Shown here: one piece after another, positions 16,777 to 26,005 of the stretch
Position numbering within the stretch: position 1 is the stretch's first letter
Layout: the number at the start of each line of letters is the position of its first letter
Origin: Burkholderia sp. Ac-20365
GTDB taxonomy: Bacteria > Pseudomonadota > Gammaproteobacteria > Burkholderiales > Burkholderiaceae
Direction: 5' to 3'
Length of the DNA stretch: 64,000 bases
Assembly (NCBI RefSeq): GCF_017104715.1
Contig: NZ_JAAGPI010000043.1
Coordinates: forward strand, 1-64,000
Position numbers and translations under genes: made by a program
Notes under the pieces: model-generated
Databases searched by the model: none
What the model was told of the DNA's origin: nothing
What the model saw: only the letters and a program-made list of their open reading frames with translations

Positions 16777-17694
16777 TCATTGCAGATTCCACTGGAAGCG
16801 GCCGCGCAGATGCGGCTTGCCGCCTTCGGGATCGCGCACTTCGAATTCGCGCGCGGTGGGCGAGGGCGCGGCCGTCCACAGCGACGCTTCGCCGGGCAGC
16901 AGCATCGGCAGCTTGAATTCGCCTGAGAGCGTTGCGTCGGCGAGGCGTTTGGGCGGTTGCAACGCGGCTCCCGTGCGCGCGAGCGTCCACATGCCGTGCG
17001 CGATTGCACGCGGAAAACCGAACGCTTTCGCGGACAGCATCGACAGATGGATCGGGTTGAAGTCGCCCGATGCCTTCGCGTAGTCGCGGCCCAGTTGCGA
17101 CGGCAGTTGCCAGCGCGCCGCGCGCGTGAGCGCGTCGCCAGCCGTTTCCAGCGGCGCGAGGGGATCGCCGCTCGCCGCCACGCCGCGCTTGAGATACACG
17201 CTGTCGCCATCCCACACGGCTTCGCCGCGCCGGTACACGCGCGTTTGCATCACGAACGCCTGGCCTTTGTCGTGACGCAGGCGCGCGCCGAATTCGACTT
17301 CGACGCGCAAGGTATCGTCGAACGAAAGCGGCCGGCGCATGTGGACGCTGTTGGCCAGATGCACGATGCCGAGCGCCGACCACGGAAACGCCGGGTCCGT
17401 CAGCAATAGCAGATGCAACGGAAACGCGAGCAGATGCGGAAACGTGAACGGAATGCCCTGTTCCGGGAAAAAGCCGCACACACGCGCATAGCGTTCGATC
17501 GCAACCGAATCTAGCGACACGGCCGGGCGCACGAGCCGCAACGCGGGCAGGTCGGTCGAACGGTGCCGCTGGAAGCCCTTGATCACGCCCGACAGCGCGC
17601 GCGCATACAGCGCGGCGGGTTTGGGCAGTTCCGGCAGCACGACCGTTTTGGTGCGCGGCGCGCCGAACATCGAGCTGGAGTCGTAGAACGCCAT
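16777..17694 (-). CDS. MaoC-type hydratase/dehydratase (hot-dog fold)
   Basis: Protein of 305 residues, probable (R)-specific enoyl-CoA hydratase or 3-hydroxyacyl dehydratase. Start ATG 17694 lies six bases after the reductase stop. An N-terminal hot-dog-like half (HMRRPLSFDDTLRVEVEFGA) is followed by a MaoC catalytic half with YAKASGDFNPIHLSMLSAKA and FGFPRAIAHGMWTLAR; Asp and His of DFNPIH are the expected catalytic pair. It works with the FabG-type reductase next door, together covering the hydration and oxidation steps of an (R)-route beta-oxidation or a specialised lipid pathway. Confidence 0.85.
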   Translation of the reverse strand: MAFYDSSSMFGAPRTKTVVLPELPKPAALYARALSGVIKGFQRHRSTDLPALRLVRPAVSLDSVAIERYARVCGFFPEQGIPFTFPHLLAFPLHLLLLTDPAFPWSALGIVHLANSVHMRRPLSFDDTLRVEVEFGARLRHDKGQAFVMQTRVYRRGEAVWDGDSVYLKRGVAASGDPLAPLETAGDALTRAARWQLPSQLGRDYAKASGDFNPIHLSMLSAKAFGFPRAIAHGMWTLARTGAALQPPKRLADATLSGEFKLPMLLPGEASLWTAAPSPTAREFEVRDPEGGKPHLRGRFQWNLQ

Positions 17695-17699
17695 GGCCG

Positions 17700-19115
17700 T
17701 CACGCTCCTATCAGGCTTTGTCCGCACACGCGCACGACCTGGCCCGTCACGCCCGCCGAGCCCGGATGCGCGAGCCACGCGATGGTCTGCGCGACGTCGG
17801 CGGGCTGGCCGCCCTGGCTCATCGAGTTCATCCGGCGGCCGGCTTCGCGCAGCGCGAGCGGCATTTTGGCGGTCATCTGCGTTTCGATGAAGCCGGGCGC
17901 GACCGCGTTGATCGTGATGCGCCGCGCGGCCAGAAACGGCGCCATGCCCTGCACGCGGCCGATCACGCCCGCTTTCGACGCCGCGTAGTTGGTCTGCCCG
18001 AGATTGCCGGCAATGCCGCTGATCGACGACACGCAGACGATGCGCCCGCCGTCGCGCAGCGTGCCCGCTTCGAGCAGCGCGTCGTCGATGCGCTCCTGTG
18101 CCGACAGGTTGATGTCGATCACGTTGCGCCACGCCGCTTCCGTCATCTTCGCGATGGTTTTGTCTTTCGTGATGCCGGCGTTGTGCACGAATACGTCGAC
18201 GCCGAGTTCGTCGAGCGCGGTGGTGAGTTGCGCGGGCGTTTCTGGCGCGGCGATGTCGAGCGCGAGCGCGGTGCCGCCGAGCTGGCGCATGGTGGCGTCG
18301 AGCGCGTCGCTGGCGCCGGGAATGTCGATGCCGATCACGTGCGCGCCTTGTGCCGCGAGCACGTTGGCGATGGCGGCACCGATGCCGCGCGCCGCGCCCG
18401 TGACGACGGCGCGCTGACCGGCGAGCGGCTGGGTCCAGTCGAAGTCGTCGCCGATCGCGACAGAGGCCGATCCGATTCGTACGACCTGGCCCGACACATA
18501 CGCCGAGCGCGGCGACAGAAAGAAGCGCAAGGTCGACTCGATGCCGCTTTCGCCGCCTTGCGCCACATAGATCAGATTGGCCGCGATCCCGCGCCGGGCC
18601 TCCTTGCCCAGCGAACGCGTCATGCCTTCTAGCGCGCGTTGCGCTGTCCACTGGCGCGGATTCGCACAGGCTTCGGGCGGACGGCCAAGCACGACGATCC
18701 GGCCGGATTTGTCGAGCGAACGCAGCGCGTCATGAAAGAACGCGTAAAGCGTATCGAGCTGCGCGCTGTGTTCGATGCCGCTCGCATCGAAAACGAGCGC
18801 CTTCACGCGCGCCTGCGAGCCGGCGGCGGGATCGGCGGGTTCGAAGCGGCCCGTCATCAGTCCGTGGCGATTCGCGAGCGGCACCCACAGGCCCGCGCTC
18901 GCGTGCGCGACGCTCGTCACGCCGATATGCGCGATGACGTCGGCGAGTGCGTCGAGCAGTTGCGGCGCCGGGCCCGCGCCGACGGCGACGATGCCGTCGA
19001 ACTCGGGCGCATCGGCGCGGTAGCGGCGCAAAACCTCGGGCTTCGGCAAGCCGAGCGAGCGCGCGACCCGCGCGCCCAGCGGCGAATTGACGAAGTTCAG
19101 GTAGGAATCGTTCAC
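17700..19115 (-). CDS. High-molecular-weight FabG-type 3-ketoacyl reductase (SDR)
   Basis: Protein of 471 residues, about twice the length of classical FabG. Residues 1-225 are an N-terminal Rossmann-like region without a good cofactor motif. Residues 230-471 are a canonical SDR: TGAARGIG (239-246), HNAGI (311-315), and catalytic Ser364, Tyr377, Lys381 in SSISG...NYAASK. The architecture matches the FabG4 / 3-oxoacyl-ACP reductase PRK08261-like group. Likely acts on CoA- or ACP-bound 3-keto or 3-hydroxy acyl chains. Six bases separate it from the MaoC-type gene, indicating an operon. Confidence 0.9.
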   Translation of the reverse strand: MNDSYLNFVNSPLGARVARSLGLPKPEVLRRYRADAPEFDGIVAVGAGPAPQLLDALADVIAHIGVTSVAHASAGLWVPLANRHGLMTGRFEPADPAAGSQARVKALVFDASGIEHSAQLDTLYAFFHDALRSLDKSGRIVVLGRPPEACANPRQWTAQRALEGMTRSLGKEARRGIAANLIYVAQGGESGIESTLRFFLSPRSAYVSGQVVRIGSASVAIGDDFDWTQPLAGQRAVVTGAARGIGAAIANVLAAQGAHVIGIDIPGASDALDATMRQLGGTALALDIAAPETPAQLTTALDELGVDVFVHNAGITKDKTIAKMTEAAWRNVIDINLSAQERIDDALLEAGTLRDGGRIVCVSSISGIAGNLGQTNYAASKAGVIGRVQGMAPFLAARRITINAVAPGFIETQMTAKMPLALREAGRRMNSMSQGGQPADVAQTIAWLAHPGSAGVTGQVVRVCGQSLIGA

Positions 19116-19235
19116 GTTATTGGCTCCTGGCCCGACGGATGAACGTCAGTGTGCACGGAGCCTGTGACTTGCCGCAAGTTACGTCCCTTTTCCCGTGTCG
19201 GCTGATTTTGTCGGATCGATGCGCCGCGCCGGCCG

Positions 19236-21734
19236 TCATGCGGCGAGTTCCAGCGCCTTGTCGAGCGCTTCCTTGCGGCGTTGCAGATCGGCGAGCAGGC
19301 CGAAATCGGCGGGGAAATCGTCGACCTTCACGACTTCGGCGCCGTAGCGTGCGTACTCGTCGAGCAGCTTGCGTTCGTCTTCGTCGATCAGCCCGCGCTG
19401 CTGCGCCGCTTCGTTCCAGCCGGTGAGATCGGCGAGACTTTGCGGAATCGGCCCGATGCGGCCACGTTTGATCGCTTCGCGCAGACGCTTTTCGATGTGC
19501 GCAACCTGCGGCGTCAGCGCGAACGCCAGTTCACCGTAGCCGATCGGGTCGACACCGATATGCGGCACGTAAGAATCGGCAAGCAGCCGGTCGCGCGAGT
19601 CGCCGGGCGTCTGCATCAGTTCGGCGATCGCGCTGCCGAGCGCATCGGACGGCGCGCGATGCGGCAGGCCGAACGGAAACGCCAGCGCGCGCACGAGGCC
19701 CGCGGCGAAGCGGTTCGGATAGTTCTGCAGCACACCGTCGAGTGCGATTTGCGCGCGATACAGCGCGTCTTCGACGCCCCATTGCACGAGCGGCAGGTCG
19801 CTGTCGTGGCGGCCTTCGTCTTCGAAGCGCTTGAGGGTTGCGGAGATCAGATAGAGCTGCGACAGCACATCGCCCAGGCGAGCCGAGATGCGCTCGCGCC
19901 GCTTCAGTTCGCCGCCGAGCACGAGCATCGACACGTCGGCGAGCAGGGCGAACACCGTCGAAAGCCGCGTGGCCGCGCGGTAGTAGCGCGCGAGCGGCGC
20001 GTGTGCGCGCTGCGGCTTCGGGATCAGTGCGCCACCCGTCAAGCCGTACACGACGCTGCGCATCGCGTTGGAGAGCGTGAAGCTGATGTGGCCGAAGAAC
20101 GCATCGTCGAAATCGCGCAATGCCTTCGTGCGGTCGGTTTCGCGCGTCGCCGCCATTTCCCTGAGCACATATGGATGGCAGCGGATCGCGCCCTGGCCGA
20201 AGATGATCAGGCAGCGCGTCAGGATGTTCGCGCCTTCGACGGTGATCGAAATCGGCACCTGCTGGTAAGCGCGTGCAAGGAAATTCGACGGCCCCATGCA
20301 GATGCCTTTGCCCGCGACGACGTCCATGCCGTCGTCGATTACTTCGCGGTTGCGCTCGGTGATGTGGTACTTCGAGATCGCCGAGATCACGGAAGGCTTT
20401 TCGCCGAGATCGACGGCGTGCGCCGACAGGCGGCGCGCGGCGTCCATCACATAAAGGTTGCCGCCCATGCGCCCGAGCGCTTCCTGCACACCCTCGAACT
20501 TGCCGATCGCGGTGCGGAACTGCCGCCGCACGGCTGCATAGGCGCCCACGCCGCGCACCGCGATTTTCGACATCCCGACATTCGACGACGGAAGTGAAAT
20601 CGCGCGGCCCGCCGCGAGACATTCCATCAGCATGCGCCAGCCGTTGCCGACCTGCGCGCGGCCGCCGATCACCCAGTCGAGCGGGATGAACACGTCCTTG
20701 CCCGAGTTCGGGCCATTCTGGAACACGGCATTGAGCGGCCAGTGACGGCGGCCGATGCTCACGCCCGGATGGCTGGTCGGAATCAGCGCGCAGGTGATGC
20801 CGGGTTCGTCTTCGCCGCCGAGCAGATGATCGGGGTCGAGCGCGCGGAACGCGAGACCGAGCACCGTCGCGATCGGCCCGAGCGTGATGTAGCGCTTGTT
20901 CCATGTGACGCGAAAGCCGAGCGTTTCGCGTCCTTCGAACATACCCTTGCAGACGATGCCGACGTCGGGAATCGCCGCCGCGTCCGAGCCTGCATATGGA
21001 CTTGTCAGCGCGAAGCAGGGGATTTCATCGCCGCGGGCGAGGCGCGGCAGATAGTGGTTCTTCTGTGCGTCGGTGCCGTAGTGCAGCAGCAGTTCGGCCG
21101 GGCCGAGCGAGTTCGGCACCATCACGGAGACGGCGGCCGCCGAGCAGCGTGTCGCGAGCTTCATGATGACCTGCGAATGCGCATACGCGCCGAAGCCTTT
21201 GCCGCCGTACTGCTTCGGGATGATCATCCCGAGAAAGCCCTTGTCCTTGACGAACTGCCACGCTTGCGGCGACAGGTCTTGCCAGATGGCCGTCGTTTCC
21301 CAGTCGCTGGCGATATCGCACAGTTGCTCGCATTCGTTGTCGAGAAAGGCCCGTTCTTCGACCGTCAGCGTGGCCGGGCCGTGGCCGAGCAGCGTGTCCC
21401 AATGCGGACGCCCGGAGAATAGCTCGGCGTCCCACCAGACGGTGCCGGCTTCGATCGCGTCGCGTTCGGTCGGCGACATGTCGGGCAGGATCTTGCGGAA
21501 CGCGTCGAGCACGCGCGCACTGAGCCATGCGCGGCGCAACGGCTTCACGGTCAGCACCAGCGCGGGAAGGACGAACACGATGGCCAGCAGAATGGTCGCC
21601 GTCACACCGGCTGTGCGGGTCAGCCAGGCCGCCGCGACCCACACGACGAGGAATGCGAGCCACCACGATGCCCGCGCCTGCAGATAGACGAGCGCCCCGG
21701 CGGCGACGATCAGCGCAACGATGAACCACGTCAT
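19236..21734 (-). CDS. fadE: FadE-type acyl-CoA dehydrogenase
   Basis: Protein of 832 residues, close to the size of E. coli FadE (814). Start ATG 21734 follows GGAGGGATCGCC on the minus strand. The N-terminus has two membrane helices (MTWFIVALIVAAGALVYL, WWLAFLVVWVAAAWLTRT). The dehydrogenase core contains CFALTSPYAGSDAAAIPD, RYITLGPIATVLGLAFRA and EGANILTRCLIIFGQGAIRC. It catalyses the first oxidation of acyl-CoA in beta-oxidation, with FAD. It sits between tetR and the reductase on one strand. Confidence 0.93.
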   Translation of the reverse strand: MTWFIVALIVAAGALVYLQARASWWLAFLVVWVAAAWLTRTAGVTATILLAIVFVLPALVLTVKPLRRAWLSARVLDAFRKILPDMSPTERDAIEAGTVWWDAELFSGRPHWDTLLGHGPATLTVEERAFLDNECEQLCDIASDWETTAIWQDLSPQAWQFVKDKGFLGMIIPKQYGGKGFGAYAHSQVIMKLATRCSAAAVSVMVPNSLGPAELLLHYGTDAQKNHYLPRLARGDEIPCFALTSPYAGSDAAAIPDVGIVCKGMFEGRETLGFRVTWNKRYITLGPIATVLGLAFRALDPDHLLGGEDEPGITCALIPTSHPGVSIGRRHWPLNAVFQNGPNSGKDVFIPLDWVIGGRAQVGNGWRMLMECLAAGRAISLPSSNVGMSKIAVRGVGAYAAVRRQFRTAIGKFEGVQEALGRMGGNLYVMDAARRLSAHAVDLGEKPSVISAISKYHITERNREVIDDGMDVVAGKGICMGPSNFLARAYQQVPISITVEGANILTRCLIIFGQGAIRCHPYVLREMAATRETDRTKALRDFDDAFFGHISFTLSNAMRSVVYGLTGGALIPKPQRAHAPLARYYRAATRLSTVFALLADVSMLVLGGELKRRERISARLGDVLSQLYLISATLKRFEDEGRHDSDLPLVQWGVEDALYRAQIALDGVLQNYPNRFAAGLVRALAFPFGLPHRAPSDALGSAIAELMQTPGDSRDRLLADSYVPHIGVDPIGYGELAFALTPQVAHIEKRLREAIKRGRIGPIPQSLADLTGWNEAAQQRGLIDEDERKLLDEYARYGAEVVKVDDFPADFGLLADLQRRKEALDKALELAA

Positions 21735-21964
21735 GGCGATCCCTCCTTTTCTTTTCGGGTTGCAGGGCGAGCGCGGCCCGCGATGCGCGGCGGCTCGCCA
21801 TTTCTTCGAGTTGTCGTGATGCATGGCGAACGGATGTCCGCCGTTGTCCCTGTCGCAGCCTGTGTGCCCGTCGGACCGAGGGGCGCGTCTAGTGCGAGTG
21901 TGCGCGCGGCGCGGCGCAATGTGTGTTAGCTGGCGCCCGCGTGCGCGAGACGCCAGCGTCGCGG

Positions 21965-22912
21965 TCAGCTGTGCGCCGCGTAGTGCGTGCCGTAGTCGCG
22001 TGTGTCGGTTTGCCGGTCCGATTGCACGGCTTGCGGGAACGGGCTGGGCGCGGTGCGGTACGGTGCATCAGGCGGTGCGGTGAGTTGCGACGTGCGCGGC
22101 GTGGACTGCGCCGGTTGCGATTGCGCGGCGGTTGGGTCCGTCGCTTCAGCAGGTGGTGACGCGTCGCCCGCCTGTGTGTTGCATATCGTCTCGCACGCAA
22201 TATCGGCACCGCCTGCGTCACCGAGCACGGATGCGAACACGGCCAACTGGCTCGCATCGGGCAGCGGCGCCTTCAGCGCGGACACGATCAGCGACGCGAG
22301 CCGCGCGATCAGTTGCAGGTCGTTCATCGACTTGCCTTGCGCGAACTCGTTGATGAGGCTGTCGGTATCTGCGCCTGCGAGCACGCCGGACAGCGCGCCG
22401 ATCGCGAAATGCAGCCGCCAGCCGAGTTCTTCACGTGGCAGATGCGGCAACGCGCGCTGGAAAGCTTCGAAGAATCGCTCGGACACGGACGCGTAATGCC
22501 CGTTCAGGAAGTCGCGGATGAACGGCGACGGATCGGTGTAGGCGCGACCGAGCAGCCGCAGGAACGCCTTACCGCCAATCTTCGTATCGCGCGAGACGCG
22601 CAGCGCGGGGATGAACATCGCGCCCAGCACGTGCTCGCAGGTCAGGCGCGGCCCGAGCAGCGTGTCGAAGCGGTCGAGCAGCTTGACGCGCTCCTGGTTG
22701 AGCAGGTCGAGGCGGCGCGACAGCATCGCGTGCATCAGCGCTTCCTTGCTGCCGAAGTGATAGTTGACGGCGGCCAGATTGACCTCCGCTTTCGACGTGA
22801 TCTGCCGCAGCGACATCGCTTCATAACCGCATTCGATGAAGAGCGTCTCGGCGGCATCGAGGATGCGCGATTTGGTGTCGCCGGACTGGCGGCTCGTCGT
22901 GCGAGTTGTCAT
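21965..22912 (-). CDS. TetR-family regulator of the fatty-acid cluster
   Basis: Protein of 315 residues, long for TetR (about 200). An N-terminal helix-turn-helix is clear (SRILDAAETLFIECGYEAMS, then LRQITSKAEVNLAAVNYHFG). The ligand domain ends near residue 230, and the last 80 residues are a disordered Pro/Ala/Thr/Gln tail. A palindrome 42-59 bases before the start codon is a likely autoregulatory operator. Gene order tetR-fadE-reductase-hydratase-thiolase-fadD suggests that it represses the cluster and responds to an acyl-CoA or fatty acid; that ligand is inferred. Confidence 0.88.
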   Translation of the reverse strand: MTTRTTSRQSGDTKSRILDAAETLFIECGYEAMSLRQITSKAEVNLAAVNYHFGSKEALMHAMLSRRLDLLNQERVKLLDRFDTLLGPRLTCEHVLGAMFIPALRVSRDTKIGGKAFLRLLGRAYTDPSPFIRDFLNGHYASVSERFFEAFQRALPHLPREELGWRLHFAIGALSGVLAGADTDSLINEFAQGKSMNDLQLIARLASLIVSALKAPLPDASQLAVFASVLGDAGGADIACETICNTQAGDASPPAEATDPTAAQSQPAQSTPRTSQLTAPPDAPYRTAPSPFPQAVQSDRQTDTRDYGTHYAAHS

Positions 22913-22953
22913 TTATGTCTCCCTGCCGGCTCTCACCGGCCTAAAACAATCGA

Positions 22954-22971
22954 TTCAAATTTTGATTTGAA
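22954..22971. promoter_or_regulatory. Operator candidate for the TetR regulator
   Basis: Perfect inverted repeat TTCAAAT-TTTG-ATTTGAA, 18 bases, located 42-59 bases upstream of the tetR start codon. The AT-rich palindrome stands out from the GC-rich surroundings and has the size and place of a TetR-dimer site. I did not find a second exact copy before fadE. Confidence 0.6.
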
Positions 22972-23089
22972 ACGTGCGTTCTTTTTTCAGGATAAGAAGG
23001 ACGTCAATGATCGGGCAAGAGGTGAGTGTCGATGCATTCCTCTAAAAGTGTCCGACCGCGCGTGCCCTCGCAGACGACGCGGACGAAAA

Positions 23090-23119
23090 AGGCCGCTCCG
23101 GAATGAACCGGAGCGGCCT
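23090..23119 (-). terminator. Intrinsic terminator after the MFS transporter
   Basis: 12-bp perfect stem AGGCCGCTCCGG with 6-base loop, followed on the minus strand by TTTTCGTCC. It begins 60 bases past the transporter stop codon. Confidence 0.85.
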
Positions 23120-23178
23120 CGTATTTGCTGCATTGGCCCGGGCGCAGCGCCCTTATGTTCGATGTGTGGTGCGTGCGC

Positions 23179-24402
23179 TCAGTGTACCGTCGCCGCGACC
23201 TGTTCGGCAGATTGTGTCATATCTATGCCGCGTCGTTCACGGCTAAAAAGAATAAACACGGCGATCACCACGGCCACGATGCCGATCACGGTCGCCATCA
23301 CCGTTGCATAGTCGTTACCGTGCGCCTCGGCGATGCCCGCCTGCAGCGGCCCGTTCACCGACGCGATCAGGTTGCCCAACTGATACACGAGGCCGGGGAA
23401 GGTCGCGCGAATCTCATCGGGCGAGATTTCGTTCAGATGCACGGGAATCACGCCCCACGCGCCTTGCACGGAAATCTGCATCAGGAATGCGCCTGCGGCG
23501 AGCAGCATCGGCGTCGACGAAAATGCCCACAGCGGCAGCACAGGCAACGCGATCAGAGCGGCGATGCAGATCGCGCGCTTGCGGCCGATCTTCTCCGACA
23601 GCGAGCCGAAGAAGAGGCCACCGCAGATCGCGCCGATGTTCAGCACGATGGTGATCCACGACACGGTGTGGGCATCGTGATGATGTTGCACGCGCAGGAA
23701 GGTCGGATACAGATCCTGCGAGCCGTGCGAGAAGAAGTTGAACGCCGTCATCAGGATGATCGCGTAGACGGACAGCACCCAGTTCTGCTTGAGCGTGGCA
23801 ACGAGGCCCGGGCGCGCTCTCTTTTCGAGCGTCTTGAACGCGGGCGACTCGGGCACGTGCGCGCGGATGTAGAGCACGAGCAGGGCGGGCAGCACGCCGA
23901 TGAAGAACATTCCGCGCCAGCCGATGTATTGATACAGCACGCCGAATACGAGCGCGGCGAGCAGATAGCCGCTCGGATAGCCCGCCTGCAGCAGCCCGGA
24001 GACGAAGCCGCGCGCCTTGGGCGGCACGGTTTCCATGGTCAGCGCGCCGCCGACGCCCCATTCGCCGCCCATCGCGATGCCGAACAGCGCGCGCAGCACG
24101 AGCAGCGTGGTGAGATTGGGCGAGAGACCGGACAGCAATTCGAGTAGCGAGAAGCACGCGATGTTGATCATCAGCGTGGGACGGCGGCCGAACTTGTCGG
24201 CGAGGAAGCCGAAGATGAGTGCGCCGACGGGCCGCATCATCAGGGTCAACATGATCGCGAATGAAACCGATTTGATATCAGTGCCGAATTCGCTTGCGAT
24301 ATCTTTCAGAACAAAAACCATCAGAAAGAAATCGAATGCGTCGAGCGTCCAGCCTAAATAGGCTGCAATCGTGACGTTTCTCTGTTCCCGGGTCCAGCTC
24401 AT
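23179..24402 (-). CDS. MFS carboxylate/sugar-acid transporter (SHS/NanT-like)
   Basis: Protein of 407 residues with about 12 membrane segments. The loop motif between TM2 and TM3 reads GFLADKFGRRPTLM, the major-facilitator signature, and GSLSEKIGRKRAI repeats it in the second half. The start LGWTLDAFDFFLMVFVLKDI is typical of the sialate/lactate-type proton symporters (SHS and NanT groups). The substrate is likely an organic anion but cannot be read from sequence. It is a single gene with its own terminator, convergent to nothing and adjacent to tetR. Confidence 0.85.
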   Translation of the reverse strand: MSWTREQRNVTIAAYLGWTLDAFDFFLMVFVLKDIASEFGTDIKSVSFAIMLTLMMRPVGALIFGFLADKFGRRPTLMINIACFSLLELLSGLSPNLTTLLVLRALFGIAMGGEWGVGGALTMETVPPKARGFVSGLLQAGYPSGYLLAALVFGVLYQYIGWRGMFFIGVLPALLVLYIRAHVPESPAFKTLEKRARPGLVATLKQNWVLSVYAIILMTAFNFFSHGSQDLYPTFLRVQHHHDAHTVSWITIVLNIGAICGGLFFGSLSEKIGRKRAICIAALIALPVLPLWAFSSTPMLLAAGAFLMQISVQGAWGVIPVHLNEISPDEIRATFPGLVYQLGNLIASVNGPLQAGIAEAHGNDYATVMATVIGIVAVVIAVFILFSRERRGIDMTQSAEQVAATVH

Positions 24403-24685
24403 TTCAATTGTTCTCCTCTGATCTCGCGCAACGGTAGTTGCGGTCTCCGATTGATCGTGCTGTTTAAAAGCCTTTACGCGGCGATAAGCGCGCGCCGCAC
24501 CCCGTAGCTCAAGGCCTTGCTGAGTGTACGCCCACCATTAAGCGTCTGCATGAAACATCGGCGCTTTGTCAGTGCTAATCCCTAGATAATCGATTGTCGA
24601 ATGAGGAATAATGTCTGGTAAATGTAATTAACGTAGTTATTCTGATTGGGTATAGTTTGTTAATCGTAATTATGGGGAATAGCGA

Positions 24686-25189
24686 TTGCTTGCGTCTTTT
24701 GCTTCGCAGCGGTTAATTCTGAAGCCGCGCACACTTGCCGATCCGGATGATTGCATCGCAATGGATCGGGATCCCGACGTGACGCGGTATGTGAATGGTC
24801 CATGGCATGAGCCGGATGCGCATCGCCGGTTTGTCGTCGATCGCATCACGCGTGTTTATCCGGAAGGGCTTGGCTACTGGTCGATCTTCGAGCGCACTGC
24901 ACCGACGCGTTTTATCGGTTGGGTGCTGCTGATTCCGAAAGATGCGCATGGCCCGGATGTCGAGATCGGCTGGCGGCTCGTGCGCAATGCCTGGCGCAAA
25001 GGGTTTGCCAGCGAGGCTGCACGCATCGTCGTCGCGCATGCGTTTGCTTCGGTTGGGATGGAATGGATGGTTGCGGGGATTGCGGAGGGCAATGCCGCTT
25101 CGCAGCGCGTGGCGCAGAAGCTTGGAATGAAGCGGGAAGGGATGACGGATGGATACGTGCGGTTCAAGCTGTCGCGCGAGTCGATCTAA
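24686..25189 (+). CDS. GNAT acetyltransferase (RimJ/RimL type)
   Basis: Protein of 167 residues starting at TTG 24686 with GGGGAAT ten bases upstream. The fold shows TSQRLILKPRT-like first strand (ASQRLILKPRTLADPDDCIA), EIGWRLVRNAWRKGFASEAA (acetyl-CoA loop) and NAASQRVAQKLGMKREGM. These are the hallmarks of Acetyltransf_3. It acetylates an amino group of a small molecule or a protein N-terminus. The AT-rich leader before it contains several TATA-like boxes. It ends upstream of a bidirectional terminator and the tRNA genes. Confidence 0.85.
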   Translation: MLASFASQRLILKPRTLADPDDCIAMDRDPDVTRYVNGPWHEPDAHRRFVVDRITRVYPEGLGYWSIFERTAPTRFIGWVLLIPKDAHGPDVEIGWRLVRNAWRKGFASEAARIVVAHAFASVGMEWMVAGIAEGNAASQRVAQKLGMKREGMTDGYVRFKLSRESI

Positions 25190-25214
25190 AGAGAGCAGGC
25201 GTAGAAAACAAAAA

Positions 25215-25241
25215 ACCCCGTACGCTTTCGCATTACGGGGT
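25215..25241. terminator. Bidirectional terminator between GNAT gene and tRNA-Leu
   Basis: Stem ACCCCGTA / TACGGGGT with 11-base loop. It is preceded by an A-run (AAAACAAAAA) that becomes a U-run for the minus-strand tRNA and followed by GATCTGTTTT for the plus-strand gene. Confidence 0.75.
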
Positions 25242-25264
25242 GATCTGTTTTAGCTCTGAGAGAG

Positions 25265-25351
25265 TGGTGCCCAGGAGAGGACTCGAACCTCCACGGTGTT
25301 GCCACCGCTAGGACCTGAACCTAGTGCGTCTACCAATTCCGCCACCTGGGC
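25265..25351 (-). tRNA. tRNA-Leu(CAG), copy 1
   Basis: 87 nt including encoded CCA. Acceptor GCCCAGG pairs perfectly with CCTGGGC. The anticodon stem CTAGG/CCTAG encloses TTCAGGT, giving anticodon CAG. A long variable arm is present, as in class II tRNAs. A sigma-70 promoter lies just upstream. Confidence 0.95.
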
Positions 25352-25371
25352 ACGTCTCAAGCTAGACCGCT

Positions 25372-25399
25372 ATTTTAACGAGAAGATTCTGCGTGTCAA
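25372..25399 (-). promoter_or_regulatory. Sigma-70 promoter of tRNA-Leu copy 1
   Basis: On the minus strand TTGACA (25399-25394), 16-base spacer, TAAAAT (25377-25372). The tRNA 5' end follows 20 bases later. Confidence 0.8.
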
Positions 25400-25546
25400 T
25401 CGGTATTTCGAAAAACGCTTCATCTTTTCGTCTGGTTGTTCGCGCATCAAATGACTACACGATCAACCGATACTGCAACTTCCTGCATCGCTCTTACGCA
25501 ATCCGGAGACCGGCGCGAAGAGCAGTGCTCTCACTACAATGAAAAA

Positions 25547-25560
25547 CCGCCCGAAGGCGG
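25547..25560 (-). terminator. Terminator of tRNA-Leu copy 2
   Basis: Stem CCGCC-CGAA-GGCGG (plus-strand reading), followed on the minus strand by TTTTTC. It starts 15 bases after the encoded CCA of copy 2. Confidence 0.75.
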
Positions 25561-25575
25561 CTTTCATTTGAATCT

Positions 25576-25662
25576 TGGTGCCCAAGAGAGGACTCGAACC
25601 TCCACGGTGTTGCCACCGCTAGGACCTGAACCTAGTGCGTCTACCAATTCCGCCACCTGGGC
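25576..25662 (-). tRNA. tRNA-Leu(CAG), copy 2
   Basis: 87 nt, identical to copy 1 except for one base near the 3' end (CTTGGGC instead of CCTGGGC). This turns one acceptor-stem G-C pair into a G-U wobble. Anticodon CAG and encoded CCA are unchanged. Confidence 0.95.
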
Positions 25663-25688
25663 AAGGTGCGTTTGAAGCAGAGACCGAG

Positions 25689-25716
25689 ATTATAGCGTGC
25701 CGAAGAAGCGTGTCAA
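25689..25716 (-). promoter_or_regulatory. Consensus sigma-70 promoter of tRNA-Leu copy 2
   Basis: On the minus strand TTGACA (25716-25711), 16-base spacer, TATAAT (25694-25689), both perfect hexamers. It ends 26 bases before the tRNA 5' end. Confidence 0.88.
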
Positions 25717-26005
25717 GCGTTTCCTGAAAACATTCTTTCGATCGCTGTATTGCCCGTCTACGCGCGCGTCGTGTATCGCGCAATCGCCCGCCAGGCGGCG
25801 CGTGGCGGGCGAGACGGGTGTTAGAATCCCCGCAAGTAGTAAGGCTGGCGCTGTCATCGGTCCGACGTTTGATCCGGGCCGCGCGCGTGCCGGCAATCAG
25901 AGAGCAGTCGTCACCGTCGCAAGAGCAGTTGCAGTTCAAGTTCAGATAGAGCAACGTCATCCATCCGCAGACGTCCACGCAACGAGAACAATCATCGACA
26001 AGCCC
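25717..26005. other. Leader region between the tRNA-Leu promoter and rnr
   Basis: About 290 bases without a supported gene, although the rnr frame stays open through it from 25697. TAGAAT near 25823 (in GTGTTAGAATCC) could be a -10 box for rnr; no matching -35 is obvious. Confidence 0.4.

Noticed and set aside
25265..25662. Tandem tRNA-Leu genes as phage attachment duplication (attL/attR)
   Set aside because: Both copies are full length with their own promoters and terminators, and no integrase or foreign gene lies between them.
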